A stretch of DNA of 64,000 bases from an uncultured Desulfatitalea sp. (GCA_937868765.1 CALMNL010000005.1:1-64000), one strand, 5' to 3'; counted from the stretch's first letter, positions 34,518-43,991 are shown. Notes: generated from the sequence alone by a model not told the origin. Translations and numbers: made by a program.

Positions 34518-35018
34518 TTATGTTGGGGCGTGTTCCCGCTCCAATACCCGGACGAGGTGGGCGCAGGCCGGCGCCACGGCGTTCTGGAGGACTGTCGAAA
34601 GACCCGGCCGGACCTCTTCGGGGATGGATTCGACTTGGGCCACCACGACGGCGATCTTGATCCCGGCCTGCCGCTCGATTTTGGCCAGCAGGCTGACGGT
34701 GGGGAACTGGTGCAGGGAGAAATCGGACATCTTCTTTTCGGGGATCTGGGTGATGGGAATTTCGAAGATTTCGCCGGGGGAGCGGCCCGGAACGTCCACG
34801 GCATCCACGAGCACAATCAGGCCGGGCTTCTTTTCGCTGAGGGTCAGATCCACCAGGGTGTCGCGGATGCTGGTGCCCATGTCCAGGGCCAGGACATCGT
34901 CGGGCAGCGGGTAGTGTTGGGTCAGGTGGGCGATGACCGCCGGGCCGAAGCCGTCGTCGCCGAACAGAATGTTGCCGCAGCCGAAGACGACTGCCGCATA
35001 GTCGAAAAGATCTTTCAT
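34518..35018 (-). CDS. [NiFe] hydrogenase maturation protease
   Basis: A 166-residue HycI/HoxM-type endopeptidase. VVFGCGNILFGDDGFGPAVIAHL holds the conserved Asp that binds Ni, followed by LALDMGTSIRDTLVDL and LIVLVDAVDVPG with the second Asp. It trims the large subunit's C-terminal tail after Ni insertion. GAGGGG precedes ATG 35018; upstream in-frame starts lack one. It is the last gene of the operon, 78 bp after the large subunit, and its presence supports translation of that subunit through the UGA to the cleavable tail. Confidence 0.92.
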   Translation of the reverse strand: MKDLFDYAAVVFGCGNILFGDDGFGPAVIAHLTQHYPLPDDVLALDMGTSIRDTLVDLTLSEKKPGLIVLVDAVDVPGRSPGEIFEIPITQIPEKKMSDFSLHQFPTVSLLAKIERQAGIKIAVVVAQVESIPEEVRPGLSTVLQNAVAPACAHLVRVLEREHAPT

Positions 35019-35096
35019 CGCATCCCCTCGGGTAAAATTGGGCCACGGAAAGGCGCACAATGGCGGTTCCGTGGCCCGGTCCAAGTGATCTCCATG

Positions 35097-36542
35097 CTAC
35101 GTCTCGTAGTAGTCGACGAGTTCTCCGGTAGCATTCAAAATGGTGATGTCCAGGGCGATACCGCCATCCAGGCGGTGCGTGGCGCAGCTCAGTCAGGGGT
35201 CGTAGGCACGGATCGCCATCTCCACCTTGTTGAGCACCCCCTGGTCGTAGGTGCCGTTCTTGATGAGCTCGGTGGCGGCCTGTTTGACCGAAAGGTTCAT
35301 GGCCGCGTTGTTGTGGGTGGTGCCCACGATAAGGTTGGCTTTGAGGATCAGCCCGTCGGCGTCGGTTTCATAGTCGTGGATCAGGGTGCCGCGCGGGGCT
35401 TCGACGATGCCTACGCCGCGCCCGGCCCTGGGTTTGACCGCCACCCGAACTTCGGTGGAGGTAATTTGCGGATCCTCCAGCAGGGCCACCATGCTCTCCG
35501 CGCACTGCACCAGTTCGATCAGGCGGGCGTAGTGATAGAGCAGCGTCAGGTGGGCCGGACGGCCGAAATGGCTGCGGAACTCTTCCAGCTCGGCCTGGGC
35601 CAGCGGCGTGGCCATCTTGTCGGCCACGTTGATGCGCGCCAGGCAGTTGCTGCGGTAGACCCCGCTGGGATTGGCAAGATCCATGGAGAGTCCGCTGCCC
35701 CAGCGCTTGGCATAGGGAAACTTCTGATAGGACCAGGGCTCCACATGCTCCCCGATGTGGTCGAGGTAGGCGCCGGACGGGAAATCGTCGTAGGAGCCGT
35801 CCGGCTTCATCAGGCGCTGCTTGCCGTCGTAAAAATCCAGGGCGCCGTCGTCGGTCACCGTTCCCAGGTGCCCTACCTTGATGACGCCCAGGGACTTGAT
35901 GGCGTCCAGGTATTTGGCAAAGACGTTCTTTTTGGCGAAATCGATGGTGAACTTGGAGAACTCCAGCAGCTTTTGGGCTTTGCCGAGGATATCTTCGCGC
36001 TCCTTTTCGGTCATCGGCTTGCTGACGCCGCCCGGCATCGAGAAGGTGGGGTGGATGGCGCGTCCGGCGAAATTTTCCAGGATCTGGGCCGTGAGGTGCC
36101 GGAAGTGAACCACCTGCTTGGCGATATCCGGGGCCGCGCCGATGATGCCCACCACGTTGCGGGTGGCGTACTCCGTATCAGGCCCCATGACGAAATCCGG
36201 GGCTGCAAGGAAGTAAAAATTGAGCAGCTTGTCGCCGACATAGGCGATCATCTGCATGAGCCGCCGCAGCTTGACGGCCGCCGGCGGCGGAGTGACGCCC
36301 AGACAGGCATCGCCGGCCTTGCTCGACGCCAGGTGATGGGCCCAGGGGCAGATGCCGCAGATGTGGCAGACGATGCGCGGCATCTCCTCTACGGGCCGCC
36401 CTTCGCAGAATTTTTCAAACCCCCGCAACGCCTGGACATGCATGCGGGTGTCGGCCACGTTGCCGGCATCGTCGAGCTGGATGACCACCTTGGCATGCCC
36501 TTCGATTCGCGTGATCGGTTGAATATTGATGACTTGGCCCAT
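35097..36542 (-). CDS. mvhA: MvhA-type [NiFeSe] hydrogenase large subunit, selenoprotein (UGA at codon 450)
   Basis: A 481-residue large subunit when the TGA at 35193-35195 is read as selenocysteine. The N-terminal Ni ligands are in C62-GIC65-PWAHH. At the C-terminus the frame reads AIRAYDP-Sec-LSCATHR, where the family has DPCxxC; Sec450 takes the place of the first C-terminal Ni-binding Cys. The reading frame then continues for 31 residues ([20 protein letters not shown] and on) to TAG at 35097, the usual tail removed by the protease after His. AAGGAGGTG precedes the ATG. It forms the H2-activating core with MvhG and MvhD. Without Sec the protein would lack half of its Ni site. Confidence 0.93.
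35160..35195 (-). promoter_or_regulatory. Bacterial SECIS-like element of mvhA
   Basis: Sixteen bases after the UGA, ACCGCC-UGGAU-GGCGGU forms a six-pair hairpin with a five-base loop containing GG. The right arm begins 28 bases after the UGA, as in the other three genes of this operon. Confidence 0.8.
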
Positions 36543-36557
36543 GGCTTGACCACCTCC

Positions 36558-37505
36558 TTATCTTCCAGCCGGACGGGCCGGCAGCGGTTTGAGGTTGCCG
36601 TGGGCGCCGGTGTAGCGGTTCATGATGGCGCGGCGGTCCACGACGGTTTTGGGATCGAGGCCGATGGAAGTCATGGCTCCCATCATATCGACCATGGGGC
36701 GGGCGCTCTTGCGGATGGGGCCGAAGCACCCCCGGCAGGGCGTGCGGGCCTGTACGCAGCGCGGCACGCCCGACTTGCCGGCGCATCCGGCCAGGGTGAC
36801 CGGGCCCAGGCAGAGGAAACCCTGCTCGTTGATGCAGCGCATCTTGTCGAGGCCCTCTTCGGGGTTGAAGGCCACATTCTCCAGGCAGCGTTTGACCGGG
36901 CCGCCGGCCGATTTCTTTTCGCGGATCACAGGGCAGGTGTCGCACACGCTGCGTTCGGGCAGGGACCAGGCGGTGCCGCCCCGCAGCAGAGCGGTAATGG
37001 CATCGGCGATCCAGTCCGGGTGGGGCGGGCAGCCGGGGATGGTGATGTCCACTTTCACCACCTCGTCGAGCGCCTTGCAGCTTTCCAGCCACGGGGGGAC
37101 GTTTTCGTGCTTGGGATCGGGGGCCGCATCGGTGGACGGCGACCCGCGAAATACCTTTTCGAAGACTTCGTCGCGGGTGAACATGTTGGCCTGGGAAGGA
37201 ATGCCGCCATAGGCCGCACAGCTTCCCAGGGCAATCAGGATCTTGGTCTTCTTGCGCATCTCCTCCAGGACATGTTTGTGTTCTTCGTTGCGCACGCTTC
37301 CCGATACGATGCCTACGACCGCCTCGGGAATTTCCATGGAAGCGCCCTTGCCCAGCGGTCCGAAGTACTTGTGATCGATCAGGACCGGGATGTGGACGAA
37401 GCTGAGCTGGGGCAGCAGCTCCAGCAGGGCGCCTCCAGTGTTGAGAATGGAAATCTCGCAACCGGAACAGGCGTTCAACCACTCTTCTGCTACGGTAGCC
37501 GGCAT
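36558..37505 (-). CDS. mvhG: MvhG-type hydrogenase small subunit
   Basis: A 315-residue small subunit with the proximal-cluster motif EEWLNACSGCEISILN at the N-terminus, GSCAAYGGIPSQANMF, ITIPGCPPHPDWIADAI and a Cys-rich C-terminal region (CLGPVTLAGCAGKSGVPRCVQ; TPCRGCFGP) for three [4Fe-4S] clusters. No twin-arginine signal is present, so the enzyme is cytoplasmic, as in F420-non-reducing (Mvh) hydrogenases. GGGAGGAG precedes the ATG, and the gene ends 15 bp before mvhA. It passes electrons from the Ni-Fe site to MvhD. Confidence 0.95.
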   Translation of the reverse strand: MPATVAEEWLNACSGCEISILNTGGALLELLPQLSFVHIPVLIDHKYFGPLGKGASMEIPEAVVGIVSGSVRNEEHKHVLEEMRKKTKILIALGSCAAYGGIPSQANMFTRDEVFEKVFRGSPSTDAAPDPKHENVPPWLESCKALDEVVKVDITIPGCPPHPDWIADAITALLRGGTAWSLPERSVCDTCPVIREKKSAGGPVKRCLENVAFNPEEGLDKMRCINEQGFLCLGPVTLAGCAGKSGVPRCVQARTPCRGCFGPIRKSARPMVDMMGAMTSIGLDPKTVVDRRAIMNRYTGAHGNLKPLPARPAGR

Positions 37506-37637
37506 ATTCTCCTCCCTTCAATAAGAATTGTGTCTGGCCGCCTTATACTGGCTGGCCGGGTGAACTGTTTCTCACCTCCTTTATATGGACTTGCAAACGC
37601 TATGGCTGTTCGTGCGAAAGGCAGATTCGCGGTGCCG

Positions 37638-37835
37638 TTACGAGCTCGCAGTCTGCACGGCGGCGCGCCGGCGCGAGTAGACCAGGAATTGGCCGTTGTC
37701 CTGGGAGAGCTGTACTTCGAATCCATTCTGACGATAGGCCTCCATGGTCTGCCGGGCCTGCGCTTCGGTGTCATAGGGCGCGCCGTCCCACACGAATTTT
37801 TTTCCTTCGATTTTTTTCGAAAGCGGTATGGACAT
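37638..37835 (-). CDS. Small uncharacterised protein inside the hydrogenase operon
   Basis: A 65-residue protein (MSIPLSKKIEGKKFVWDGAP, then a YDTEAQARQTMEAYRQNGF helix-strand part). I do not recognise the family. GGAAGGAAAG precedes the ATG, which lies 17 bp after the end of mvhD, so it is very likely translated with the operon. The alternating strand-helix-strand pattern suggests a small alpha/beta fold. No Cys, so no cluster ligand; an assembly or regulatory role is a guess. Confidence 0.7.
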   Translation of the reverse strand: MSIPLSKKIEGKKFVWDGAPYDTEAQARQTMEAYRQNGFEVQLSQDNGQFLVYSRRRAAVQTASS

Positions 37836-37852
37836 GAGGGCTTTCCTTCCTG

Positions 37853-38272
37853 CTAGCCGCGGTTGTTATAGGAACTGGGGCCCAGATCCCGCAGGGTGTC
37901 GGTCATCTGGGTGATCACATCGGCGAACTTCTGGGCTTCCGACGAGGCGATCCATTCGATACGGAACCGCTCCGGTTCAAGGCCGAAATCCTCCAGCATC
38001 AGATCGATGCCCTCGCCTCTGGATTTGGCTCTCACATTACCTTCCAGGTAATGGCAGTCGCCCAGATGTCAGCCGCAGACCAGTACGCCGTCGGCCCCCT
38101 TGGTCAGGGCATCGATGACCAGGTTGGGGTGGATCATGCCCGAGCACATGGTGCGGATGATGCGGGCATTGGACGGATACTGGATGCGCGCCACGCCGGC
38201 CAGGTCCGCGCCGGCGTAGGAACACCAGTTGCAGCAGAACGCGAGAATCAAAGGCTCGAATTGTTCGCTCAT
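37853..38272 (-). CDS. mvhD: MvhD/HdrA-linking iron-sulfur subunit, selenoprotein (UGA at codon 68)
   Basis: A 139-residue protein if the TGA at 38069-38071 is Sec. The first part reads [20 protein letters not shown] and on to GADGVLVCG, then Sec68[11 protein letters not shown] and a C-terminal half typical of MvhD ([20 protein letters not shown]). The family has GCHPGDCHY here, so Sec replaces a Cys that binds the [2Fe-2S] cluster. Stopping at UGA would give a 67-residue fragment without this motif, and the rest has no own start with a ribosome site. MvhD carries electrons from the hydrogenase to HdrA. MvhD/VhuD selenoproteins are known in methanogens. Confidence 0.93.
38035..38071 (-). promoter_or_regulatory. 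Bacterial SECIS-like element of mvhD
   Basis: Fifteen bases after the UGA, CAUUACC-UGGAA-GGUAAUG forms a perfect seven-pair hairpin with a five-base GG-containing loop, almost the same loop as in mvhA. Confidence 0.85.
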
Positions 38273-38318
38273 CTTTTACCCCCGTTTCGCTCTATCCACG
38301 ATGTCAATGGCCTGGTGC

Positions 38319-41300
38319 CTAAATCAGCCCCAGGGCAGCTTCGACCTGGGCGCCCAGCTGCGCCATGGTGAAACCCCGCACGACGATGCCCTGCTTGGGG
38401 CAGGTGGCCATGCAGCTGCCGCACCCCTTGCAGCGCACTTCGTCTACTTCCACCGTCTTTTTGACTTCTCCGCCCTTCATGTACTCCACCAGGGAAAGGG
38501 CCTGGTACGGGCAGGGTTCGATGCAGAAGGCGCACCCGTCGCAGTTCTCGTCCACGGGACTCGAAATGGTCGATTCCATTTGCAGCATCTCTTTGGACAG
38601 GATGGTGGCGGCCCGGGAAGCGGCGGCATGGCCTTCGGCGATGGACTCTTCGATGGGCTTGGGGTAATGGCACAGACCGGCCATGAAGATGCCGTCGGTG
38701 GCTGAATCCAGGGGCCGGATCTTGGCGTGCACTTCGGAGAAGAACCCTTCGGCGTTCAGGGCCACTTTGTAAGTCTGCGACAGCGCGCTGTTGTCGTTGG
38801 GCACGATGGCCGTGGCCAGGGCCAGCACGTCGGCCAGGATCGACACCGGTTGCTGCAGGATGTGGTCCTTGACGGTGATCTTCACCCGGCCGTCGGCCTC
38901 CTCCACCTGGGGCAGATGGTCCAGGGTGTAGCGGATGAAGATGACCCCCTTTTCCCTGGCTTTGGCGTACAGGCTTTCTCTCTCCCCATAGGTGCGCATG
39001 TCGCGGTAGAGGATGAATACTTCCTTCTGCGGATCGAGGGCCTTGAGCTTCAGGGCGTTTTCCACCGAGTGGCTGCAGCAGATCTTGTTGCAGTAAGGCC
39101 GTTCCGGTACCCGGGAGCCCACGCACTGGATGAAGACGACGGTTTTTGCCTTCTGGATGCGTTGGCTTTTCCCGGCGATTTCGACATCCATGTCCAGCAG
39201 GTTCATCACATTGGGGTTCTGCCCCAGCAGGTAGAGGCCCTCCGGCTGGAAGGCCCGGGCGCCGGTGGCCAGCACGGCCACGCCGTGCTCGATCTTTTGG
39301 CCGTCGGATAGGGTCGATACGAAATTGCCCACGAAGCCCGAGGCCTCCTTCACGGTGGCGCCCAAGTGGAGGGCGATCTTGTCGTTGGCCTGGACTTTGC
39401 GGATCACCTCTTCCACGAAAGGCCGAATGGGTTCACCCTTCCAGGTTTTGTCCAGTTTGAGGGCCTGGCCGCCCAATGCCTCCTTCTGCTCGACCAGGTC
39501 GACCCCGAACCCCTGATCGGCAATGGCCAGGGCGCTCACCATGCCGGCGACGCCACCGCCCACCACCAGGGCCCTGCCGGTGACCTTGGCGGTGATGTAC
39601 TCCAGGGGGTCGAGCAGGCGGGCCTTGGCCACCGCTATGTTGACCAGGTCCTTGCACTTCTGGGTGGCCTTTTCAGGTTCGTGCAGGTGGCACCAGGTGC
39701 AGTGATTGCGGATGTTGGCCATCTCGAAGAGGTATTTGTTGAGGCCCGCGTTGCGCAGCATCTCCTGGAAGATGGCCTGGTGGGTGGAGGGGCTGCAGGA
39801 GGCGACCACGATGCGGTTGAGCCGGTGCTCCTTGATCTGCGCGATAATGTCCTGCTGGGAATCCTGGGAGCAGGAGAAGAGGTGGTCCTTGGCGTAGGCC
39901 ACGTCGTGAAGGCCCTTGGCATATTCCACAATGGCGGGCACGTCGGCCACCCCACCGATGTTGATGCCGCAGTTGCAGACGAAAACGCCGACCCGCACCG
40001 GTTCGTCGGCCACGCTGATTTCCTGCGGGAAGGTCTTCTGTTTCCAAAGGGTGCCGCGGCCGGCGGCGATGGCCCCGGTGGCGGCCGAAGCGGCGGCGCT
40101 GGCTTCGGCCACGGTCTGGGGGATGTCCTTGGGCCCGGTAAGTACGCCGCAGGCATACACGCCGGGGCGTGAGGTGGAGACGGGGCGCAGGCAATCGGCT
40201 TCCAGGAAGCGGTTGGGCCCCAGTTGCACCCCCAGGCGGGCCGCCAGGTCCACGGTCTTGTGGGGAATCTCGACGCCGATGGAGAGCACCACCAGATCGA
40301 AGGTGTCGGATTGGGCATGGCCGTTTTCCAGCACATAGCGGATCCTCAGGTCGCCCGTGCCGCTCACCGGTTCGATGGTGTGCACCCGGGAGCGGATCAG
40401 CCGGCCGCCCTGCTGCTTGGCCCGTTCATAGTACTTTTCGAAGTCTTTGCGATGGGTCCGCATGTCCATGAGGAAAACGGTGGTGGAAAGGTCGCTGCCC
40501 AGATGCTCCCGGGCGATGATGGTCTGCTTGAGCGCGGCCATGCAACAGACGGTGGAGCAGTAGGGATTGGCGCCTTCGCGGTGGCTGCGCGATCCCACGC
40601 ACTGCACCCAGGCGATCTTCTTGGGATCTTTGCCGTCCGACCGCCGCTGGATATGGCCTTTGAAGGGCCCGCTGGGGCTGAGCATGCGCTCGAACTCCAG
40701 GTTGGTCATGACGTTGGGGTGCTTGCCGTACAGGTAGCGTTCCGTGTGGCTGGGGTTGAAGGCCTGCAGGCCGGTGGCCAGGATCACGGAGCCCACCTCG
40801 AGTTCGATGGTTTCGTCCTGCTGCTGGTGATCGATGGCACCGGCGGGGCAGACTTGGGCGCAGATCTGGCATCCGCCGGTCTTGAAGTGGGCGCAAGCGC
40901 TGCGGTCGATAGCCGGCGTCTTGGGCACCGCCTGGGCATAGGGGATGTAAATCGGTTTTCTTCCTGCCAGACCCACATCGTATTCCGACGGGATGGGGCG
41001 GAAGTCGTGCCTGGAAATGTCTTCCAGCTTGATGTGGCCGGTGGGGCAGATGGCCACGCAGGCGCCGCAGGTGATGCAATCCTCGGCCTTCATCTGGAAG
41101 GGGGTATCCACCTTGATATCGATGCCGCGCCCGGTCAGGGCGATGGCGCTGTTGCCGATGCGTTCGCAGATCCGGGTGCAGAGCCCACACAGGATGCAGT
41201 CGTCGTTGGCGGTGGTGAACCGCGGCGCTGTGATCCCATACGTCTGGGCCAGCTCCTGGACGAAGGGGGCCTCGGGGCACCGGCTCAGCAGCAGCTCGAC

Positions 41301-41564
41301 GATCAGTTTGCGGATCTGGCGCAGGGCCTCGGTATCGGTCTGGATCCGCATGCCTTCCCAGATGGGATAGTTGCAGGCGGTGACCAGCCGGGTGCGGCGG
41401 CCGTCGAAGAGCTCCACCAGGCAGAGACGGCAGAGCCCGGCCGGCTCCAGAATCGGGTGGTGGCAGAGGGTGGGGATCTCGATGCCGTTCCTGCGGGCGA
41501 CCTGGAGCAGATATTCCCCTTTTTCGCCCTGGACCTCTTTATCGTTGATTTTAAAAGCTACCAT
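38319..41564 (-). CDS. NuoG-type ferredoxin domains fused to partial HdrA plus a second HdrA module
   Basis: A 1081-residue protein. Residues 1-80: [2Fe-2S] domain (CHHPILEPAGLCRLC). About 135-190: two [4Fe-4S] sets (CILCGLCTRIC; CITCGACVAICP). From about 205, KPIYIPYAQAVPKTPAIDRS and CQICAQVCPAGAID continue as the C-terminal part of HdrA, without the preceding Rossmann start, to about 510. A second, complete HdrA-like unit follows: VFVCNCGINIGG, ALVVGGGVAGMVSALAIAD (FAD loop), CVGSRVPERPYCNKICC, and two C-terminal ferredoxin motifs (CDGCAFCIEPCP; CKGCGSCMATCP). The missing HdrA N-terminus is encoded separately at 43992-44378. It would be the hub between NuoEF, MvhD and the HdrD-like subunit. 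Confidence 0.93.
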   Translation of the reverse strand: MVAFKINDKEVQGEKGEYLLQVARRNGIEIPTLCHHPILEPAGLCRLCLVELFDGRRTRLVTACNYPIWEGMRIQTDTEALRQIRKLIVELLLSRCPEAPFVQELAQTYGITAPRFTTANDDCILCGLCTRICERIGNSAIALTGRGIDIKVDTPFQMKAEDCITCGACVAICPTGHIKLEDISRHDFRPIPSEYDVGLAGRKPIYIPYAQAVPKTPAIDRSACAHFKTGGCQICAQVCPAGAIDHQQQDETIELEVGSVILATGLQAFNPSHTERYLYGKHPNVMTNLEFERMLSPSGPFKGHIQRRSDGKDPKKIAWVQCVGSRSHREGANPYCSTVCCMAALKQTIIAREHLGSDLSTTVFLMDMRTHRKDFEKYYERAKQQGGRLIRSRVHTIEPVSGTGDLRIRYVLENGHAQSDTFDLVVLSIGVEIPHKTVDLAARLGVQLGPNRFLEADCLRPVSTSRPGVYACGVLTGPKDIPQTVAEASAAASAATGAIAAGRGTLWKQKTFPQEISVADEPVRVGVFVCNCGINIGGVADVPAIVEYAKGLHDVAYAKDHLFSCSQDSQQDIIAQIKEHRLNRIVVASCSPSTHQAIFQEMLRNAGLNKYLFEMANIRNHCTWCHLHEPEKATQKCKDLVNIAVAKARLLDPLEYITAKVTGRALVVGGGVAGMVSALAIADQGFGVDLVEQKEALGGQALKLDKTWKGEPIRPFVEEVIRKVQANDKIALHLGATVKEASGFVGNFVSTLSDGQKIEHGVAVLATGARAFQPEGLYLLGQNPNVMNLLDMDVEIAGKSQRIQKAKTVVFIQCVGSRVPERPYCNKICCSHSVENALKLKALDPQKEVFILYRDMRTYGERESLYAKAREKGVIFIRYTLDHLPQVEEADGRVKITVKDHILQQPVSILADVLALATAIVPNDNSALSQTYKVALNAEGFFSEVHAKIRPLDSATDGIFMAGLCHYPKPIEESIAEGHAAASRAATILSKEMLQMESTISSPVDENCDGCAFCIEPCPYQALSLVEYMKGGEVKKTVEVDEVRCKGCGSCMATCPKQGIVVRGFTMAQLGAQVEAALGLI

Positions 41565-41578
41565 AGCGTTATCCTCTT

Positions 41579-43432
41579 CTATCGGATGACGACCGCGTCG
41601 AACTTGCAGGCCTCATAGCAGATGCCGCACTTGATGCACTTGTCCTGATCGACTGCATGGGACTCTTTTTTCTTGCCTGCGACGGCCTCCTGGGGGCATT
41701 TCAGAAAACACAGGTGGCAGCCGTTGCAATTCTCCGCATCGATCTCGTAGTGGAAGAGCGGTTTGCAGACGCCGGCAGGACACTTCTTTTCCCGGATATG
41801 CGCCTCGTATTCCTCACGGAAGTAGTGCAGGGTGGTGAGCACCGGGTTGGGGGCCGAGGTCCCCAGGCCGCATAGCGACGCATTTTTCACCATATCTGCC
41901 AGTTCCTGGAGCAGCGCGAGGTCATTTTCTTTTCCTTCGCCCTGGCAGATGTGACCGAGAATATCGGCCATCTGCTTGATGCCCTCGCGGCAGGGAATGC
42001 ACTGTCCGCAGGATTCTTCCTTGAGGAATTCCACGAAGTAGCGGGCCAGATCGACCATGCAGGTATCCTGATCCATGACGATCATGCCGCCTGACCCCAT
42101 CATGGAACCCACTTTGGCCAGTTCATCGAAATCCACCGGCAGGTCGAGGAAGCGTTCGGGGATGCAGCCGCCCGAGGGGCCACCGGTCTGCACGGCCTTG
42201 AACTTCTTCTTCCTGGGGATGCCGCCGCCGATGTCGAAGACGATCTGGCGCAGGGTCGTGCCCATGGGCACTTCCACCAGCCCGGTATTGACCACCTTGC
42301 CCACCAGTGAAAAGATCTTGGTGCCTTTGCTGTGCTCCGTACCGATGCTGCTGTACCAGTCGGCCCCTTTGGTGATGATCATTGGCACGTTGGCGTAGGT
42401 TTCCACGTTGTTCAAATTGGAAGGGTTGTTGCGAAAGCCCTTTTCCACGGTGTGGACATACTTGGCCCGCGGGCGGCCCGGCTTGCCCTCCAGGGAGGCC
42501 ATCAGGGCCGTGGATTCGCCGCATACGAAGGCACCGCCGCCCCGACTGATCTTGATGTCGAACGCCAGCCCGGAGCCCAGGATGTTCTCGCCCAGCAGCC
42601 CACACTTTCGGCACTTGTCCAGGGCGATGGTCAGGTTGGCCACTGCCAGGGGGTACTCATGGCGCACATAGACGTACCCTTCCTTGCTGCCGATGGCCTG
42701 GGCCGCGATGATCATGCCTTCGATCACCGAGTGGGGGTTGCCCTCCAGCAAACTGCGGTCCATGTAGGCGCCCGGGTCGCCCTCGTCGGCATTGCAGATC
42801 ACATAGCGGTCGGCATCGTGTTGGGCGCAGGTTGCCCATTTGATGCCGGTGGGGAAGCCGCCGCCGCCCCGGCCGCGCAGGCCCGATTTCTTGATTTCGT
42901 CGATGATCCCGGCCGGCTCCATTTCGAACAGCGCTTTTTCCAGGGCCTGGTAACCGCCCACGGCCAGGTAGTGATCGAGGCTGGTGGGGTCGATCAAGCC
43001 ATTGTTGGCGAAGATGATCCGCTGTTGGCGCTTGTAGAAAGGGATCTCGTCCTCCTTGACGATTTTCTGTTTGGAGGTCGGGTCCTTGAAGATCAGCTTC
43101 TGGACCAGTTCCCCCTTGACCAGGGTCTGCTCCACGATCTCGGCCACATGCGCTTCCTTGACCTGGGAATAAAAAATGCCCTCGGGATGGATGACCATGA
43201 TGGGGCCTTTTTCGCAAAAGCCATGGCAGCCGGTGAGGCGGACCTCGGTCTTCTCCTGAAGGCCGAATTTTCTCAGTTCGCCCGTCAATGCCCGATGCAC
43301 GTTGGCAGTGCCATAGGCGCCGCATCCCGACCCGGAGCACAGGGAGATAAGGCGCTTGCCGCCCTTGTTGTGCCGGGCACTTAGGGTGGCGCGATAGACT
43401 TGCAGTGCTTCTTGATTCGCGAATGTCACCAT
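41579..43432 (-). CDS. NuoF-type NAD(H)-binding flavoprotein subunit
   Basis: A 617-residue NuoF/HydB-like protein. An N-terminal thioredoxin-like part (CSGSGCGAYGTANV ... TGCHGFCEKGP) is followed by the FMN/NADH core (GLRGRGGGGFPTGIKW; CNADEGDPGAYMDRSLLEGNPH), the N3 cluster motif SCGQCIPCREG and a C-terminal pair of ferredoxin motifs (CNGCHLCFLKCP; CIKCGICYEAC). ATG 43432 is chosen since similarity begins at VTFANQEAL and GGAGGG lies upstream. It exchanges electrons between NAD(H) and the NuoG-HdrA fusion 14 bp downstream. Confidence 0.94.
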   Translation of the reverse strand: MVTFANQEALQVYRATLSARHNKGGKRLISLCSGSGCGAYGTANVHRALTGELRKFGLQEKTEVRLTGCHGFCEKGPIMVIHPEGIFYSQVKEAHVAEIVEQTLVKGELVQKLIFKDPTSKQKIVKEDEIPFYKRQQRIIFANNGLIDPTSLDHYLAVGGYQALEKALFEMEPAGIIDEIKKSGLRGRGGGGFPTGIKWATCAQHDADRYVICNADEGDPGAYMDRSLLEGNPHSVIEGMIIAAQAIGSKEGYVYVRHEYPLAVANLTIALDKCRKCGLLGENILGSGLAFDIKISRGGGAFVCGESTALMASLEGKPGRPRAKYVHTVEKGFRNNPSNLNNVETYANVPMIITKGADWYSSIGTEHSKGTKIFSLVGKVVNTGLVEVPMGTTLRQIVFDIGGGIPRKKKFKAVQTGGPSGGCIPERFLDLPVDFDELAKVGSMMGSGGMIVMDQDTCMVDLARYFVEFLKEESCGQCIPCREGIKQMADILGHICQGEGKENDLALLQELADMVKNASLCGLGTSAPNPVLTTLHYFREEYEAHIREKKCPAGVCKPLFHYEIDAENCNGCHLCFLKCPQEAVAGKKKESHAVDQDKCIKCGICYEACKFDAVVIR

Positions 43433-43464
43433 GACCGAATATCGCCCTCCGTATATCGCTGCCC

Positions 43465-43947
43465 TCAAGAGGCCTTCTGTTTGTATTCGTCCATGATTTT
43501 CAGGACCGCCGAGCGGTCTACGCCGCCATGGGTGTCCTTGTTGACCGTGATGACCGGGCCGGATGCGCAGCAGCCGACGCAACGCACCGCTTCCAGGGTG
43601 AACAATCCGTCGGCGCTGGTCTGGCCTTCGTGGATATTGAGTTTCTCTTGCAGCGCTTCGGCGATCCGCTCGGCACCGCGCACATGACACGCCGTTCCCG
43701 TGCAGACGCTGACGATGAACTTGCCGCGGGGTTCGAGGCTGATGGTTTTGTAAAAGGTGGCGACGCTGTACACCAGGCTGTTGCGGACGCCCAGTTTTTC
43801 GCAGAGCAGCGGGATCACCTCCTGGGGAACGTAATTGTAAATGTTGCTGATGTCCTGCATGATCATCAGCAGCGCTTCGGGATCGGTTTGGTACTTGTCG
43901 ATGATCCCGCTCACCTTGGGCCAATCGATTGCGTTGGTTGTCGTCAT
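43465..43947 (-). CDS. NuoE-type [2Fe-2S] subunit
   Basis: A 160-residue thioredoxin-fold subunit with the four cluster ligands in SVCTGTACHVRGA and AVRCVGCCASGPV. The N-terminal helical part (IDKYQTDPEALLMIMQDISNIYNYVPQEVI) is family-typical. It pairs with NuoF in NADH dehydrogenases, bifurcating hydrogenases and FloxEF-like modules. The ATG at 43947 lacks a strong ribosome site; translation may be coupled to the HdrA N-terminal gene that ends 44 bp upstream. Confidence 0.93.
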   Translation of the reverse strand: MTTTNAIDWPKVSGIIDKYQTDPEALLMIMQDISNIYNYVPQEVIPLLCEKLGVRNSLVYSVATFYKTISLEPRGKFIVSVCTGTACHVRGAERIAEALQEKLNIHEGQTSADGLFTLEAVRCVGCCASGPVITVNKDTHGGVDRSAVLKIMDEYKQKAS

Positions 43948-43991
43948 GGGTTGATTTCGCCCCTGTTCGTTTTTGGATGCGCCGTTCACTG

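Noticed and set aside
34452-37856. A plus-strand open frame of 1134 codons opposite the hydrogenase genes
   Set aside because: It is Gly/Asp/Val/His-rich nonsense typical of the antisense of GC-rich genes and overlaps five well-supported minus-strand genes.
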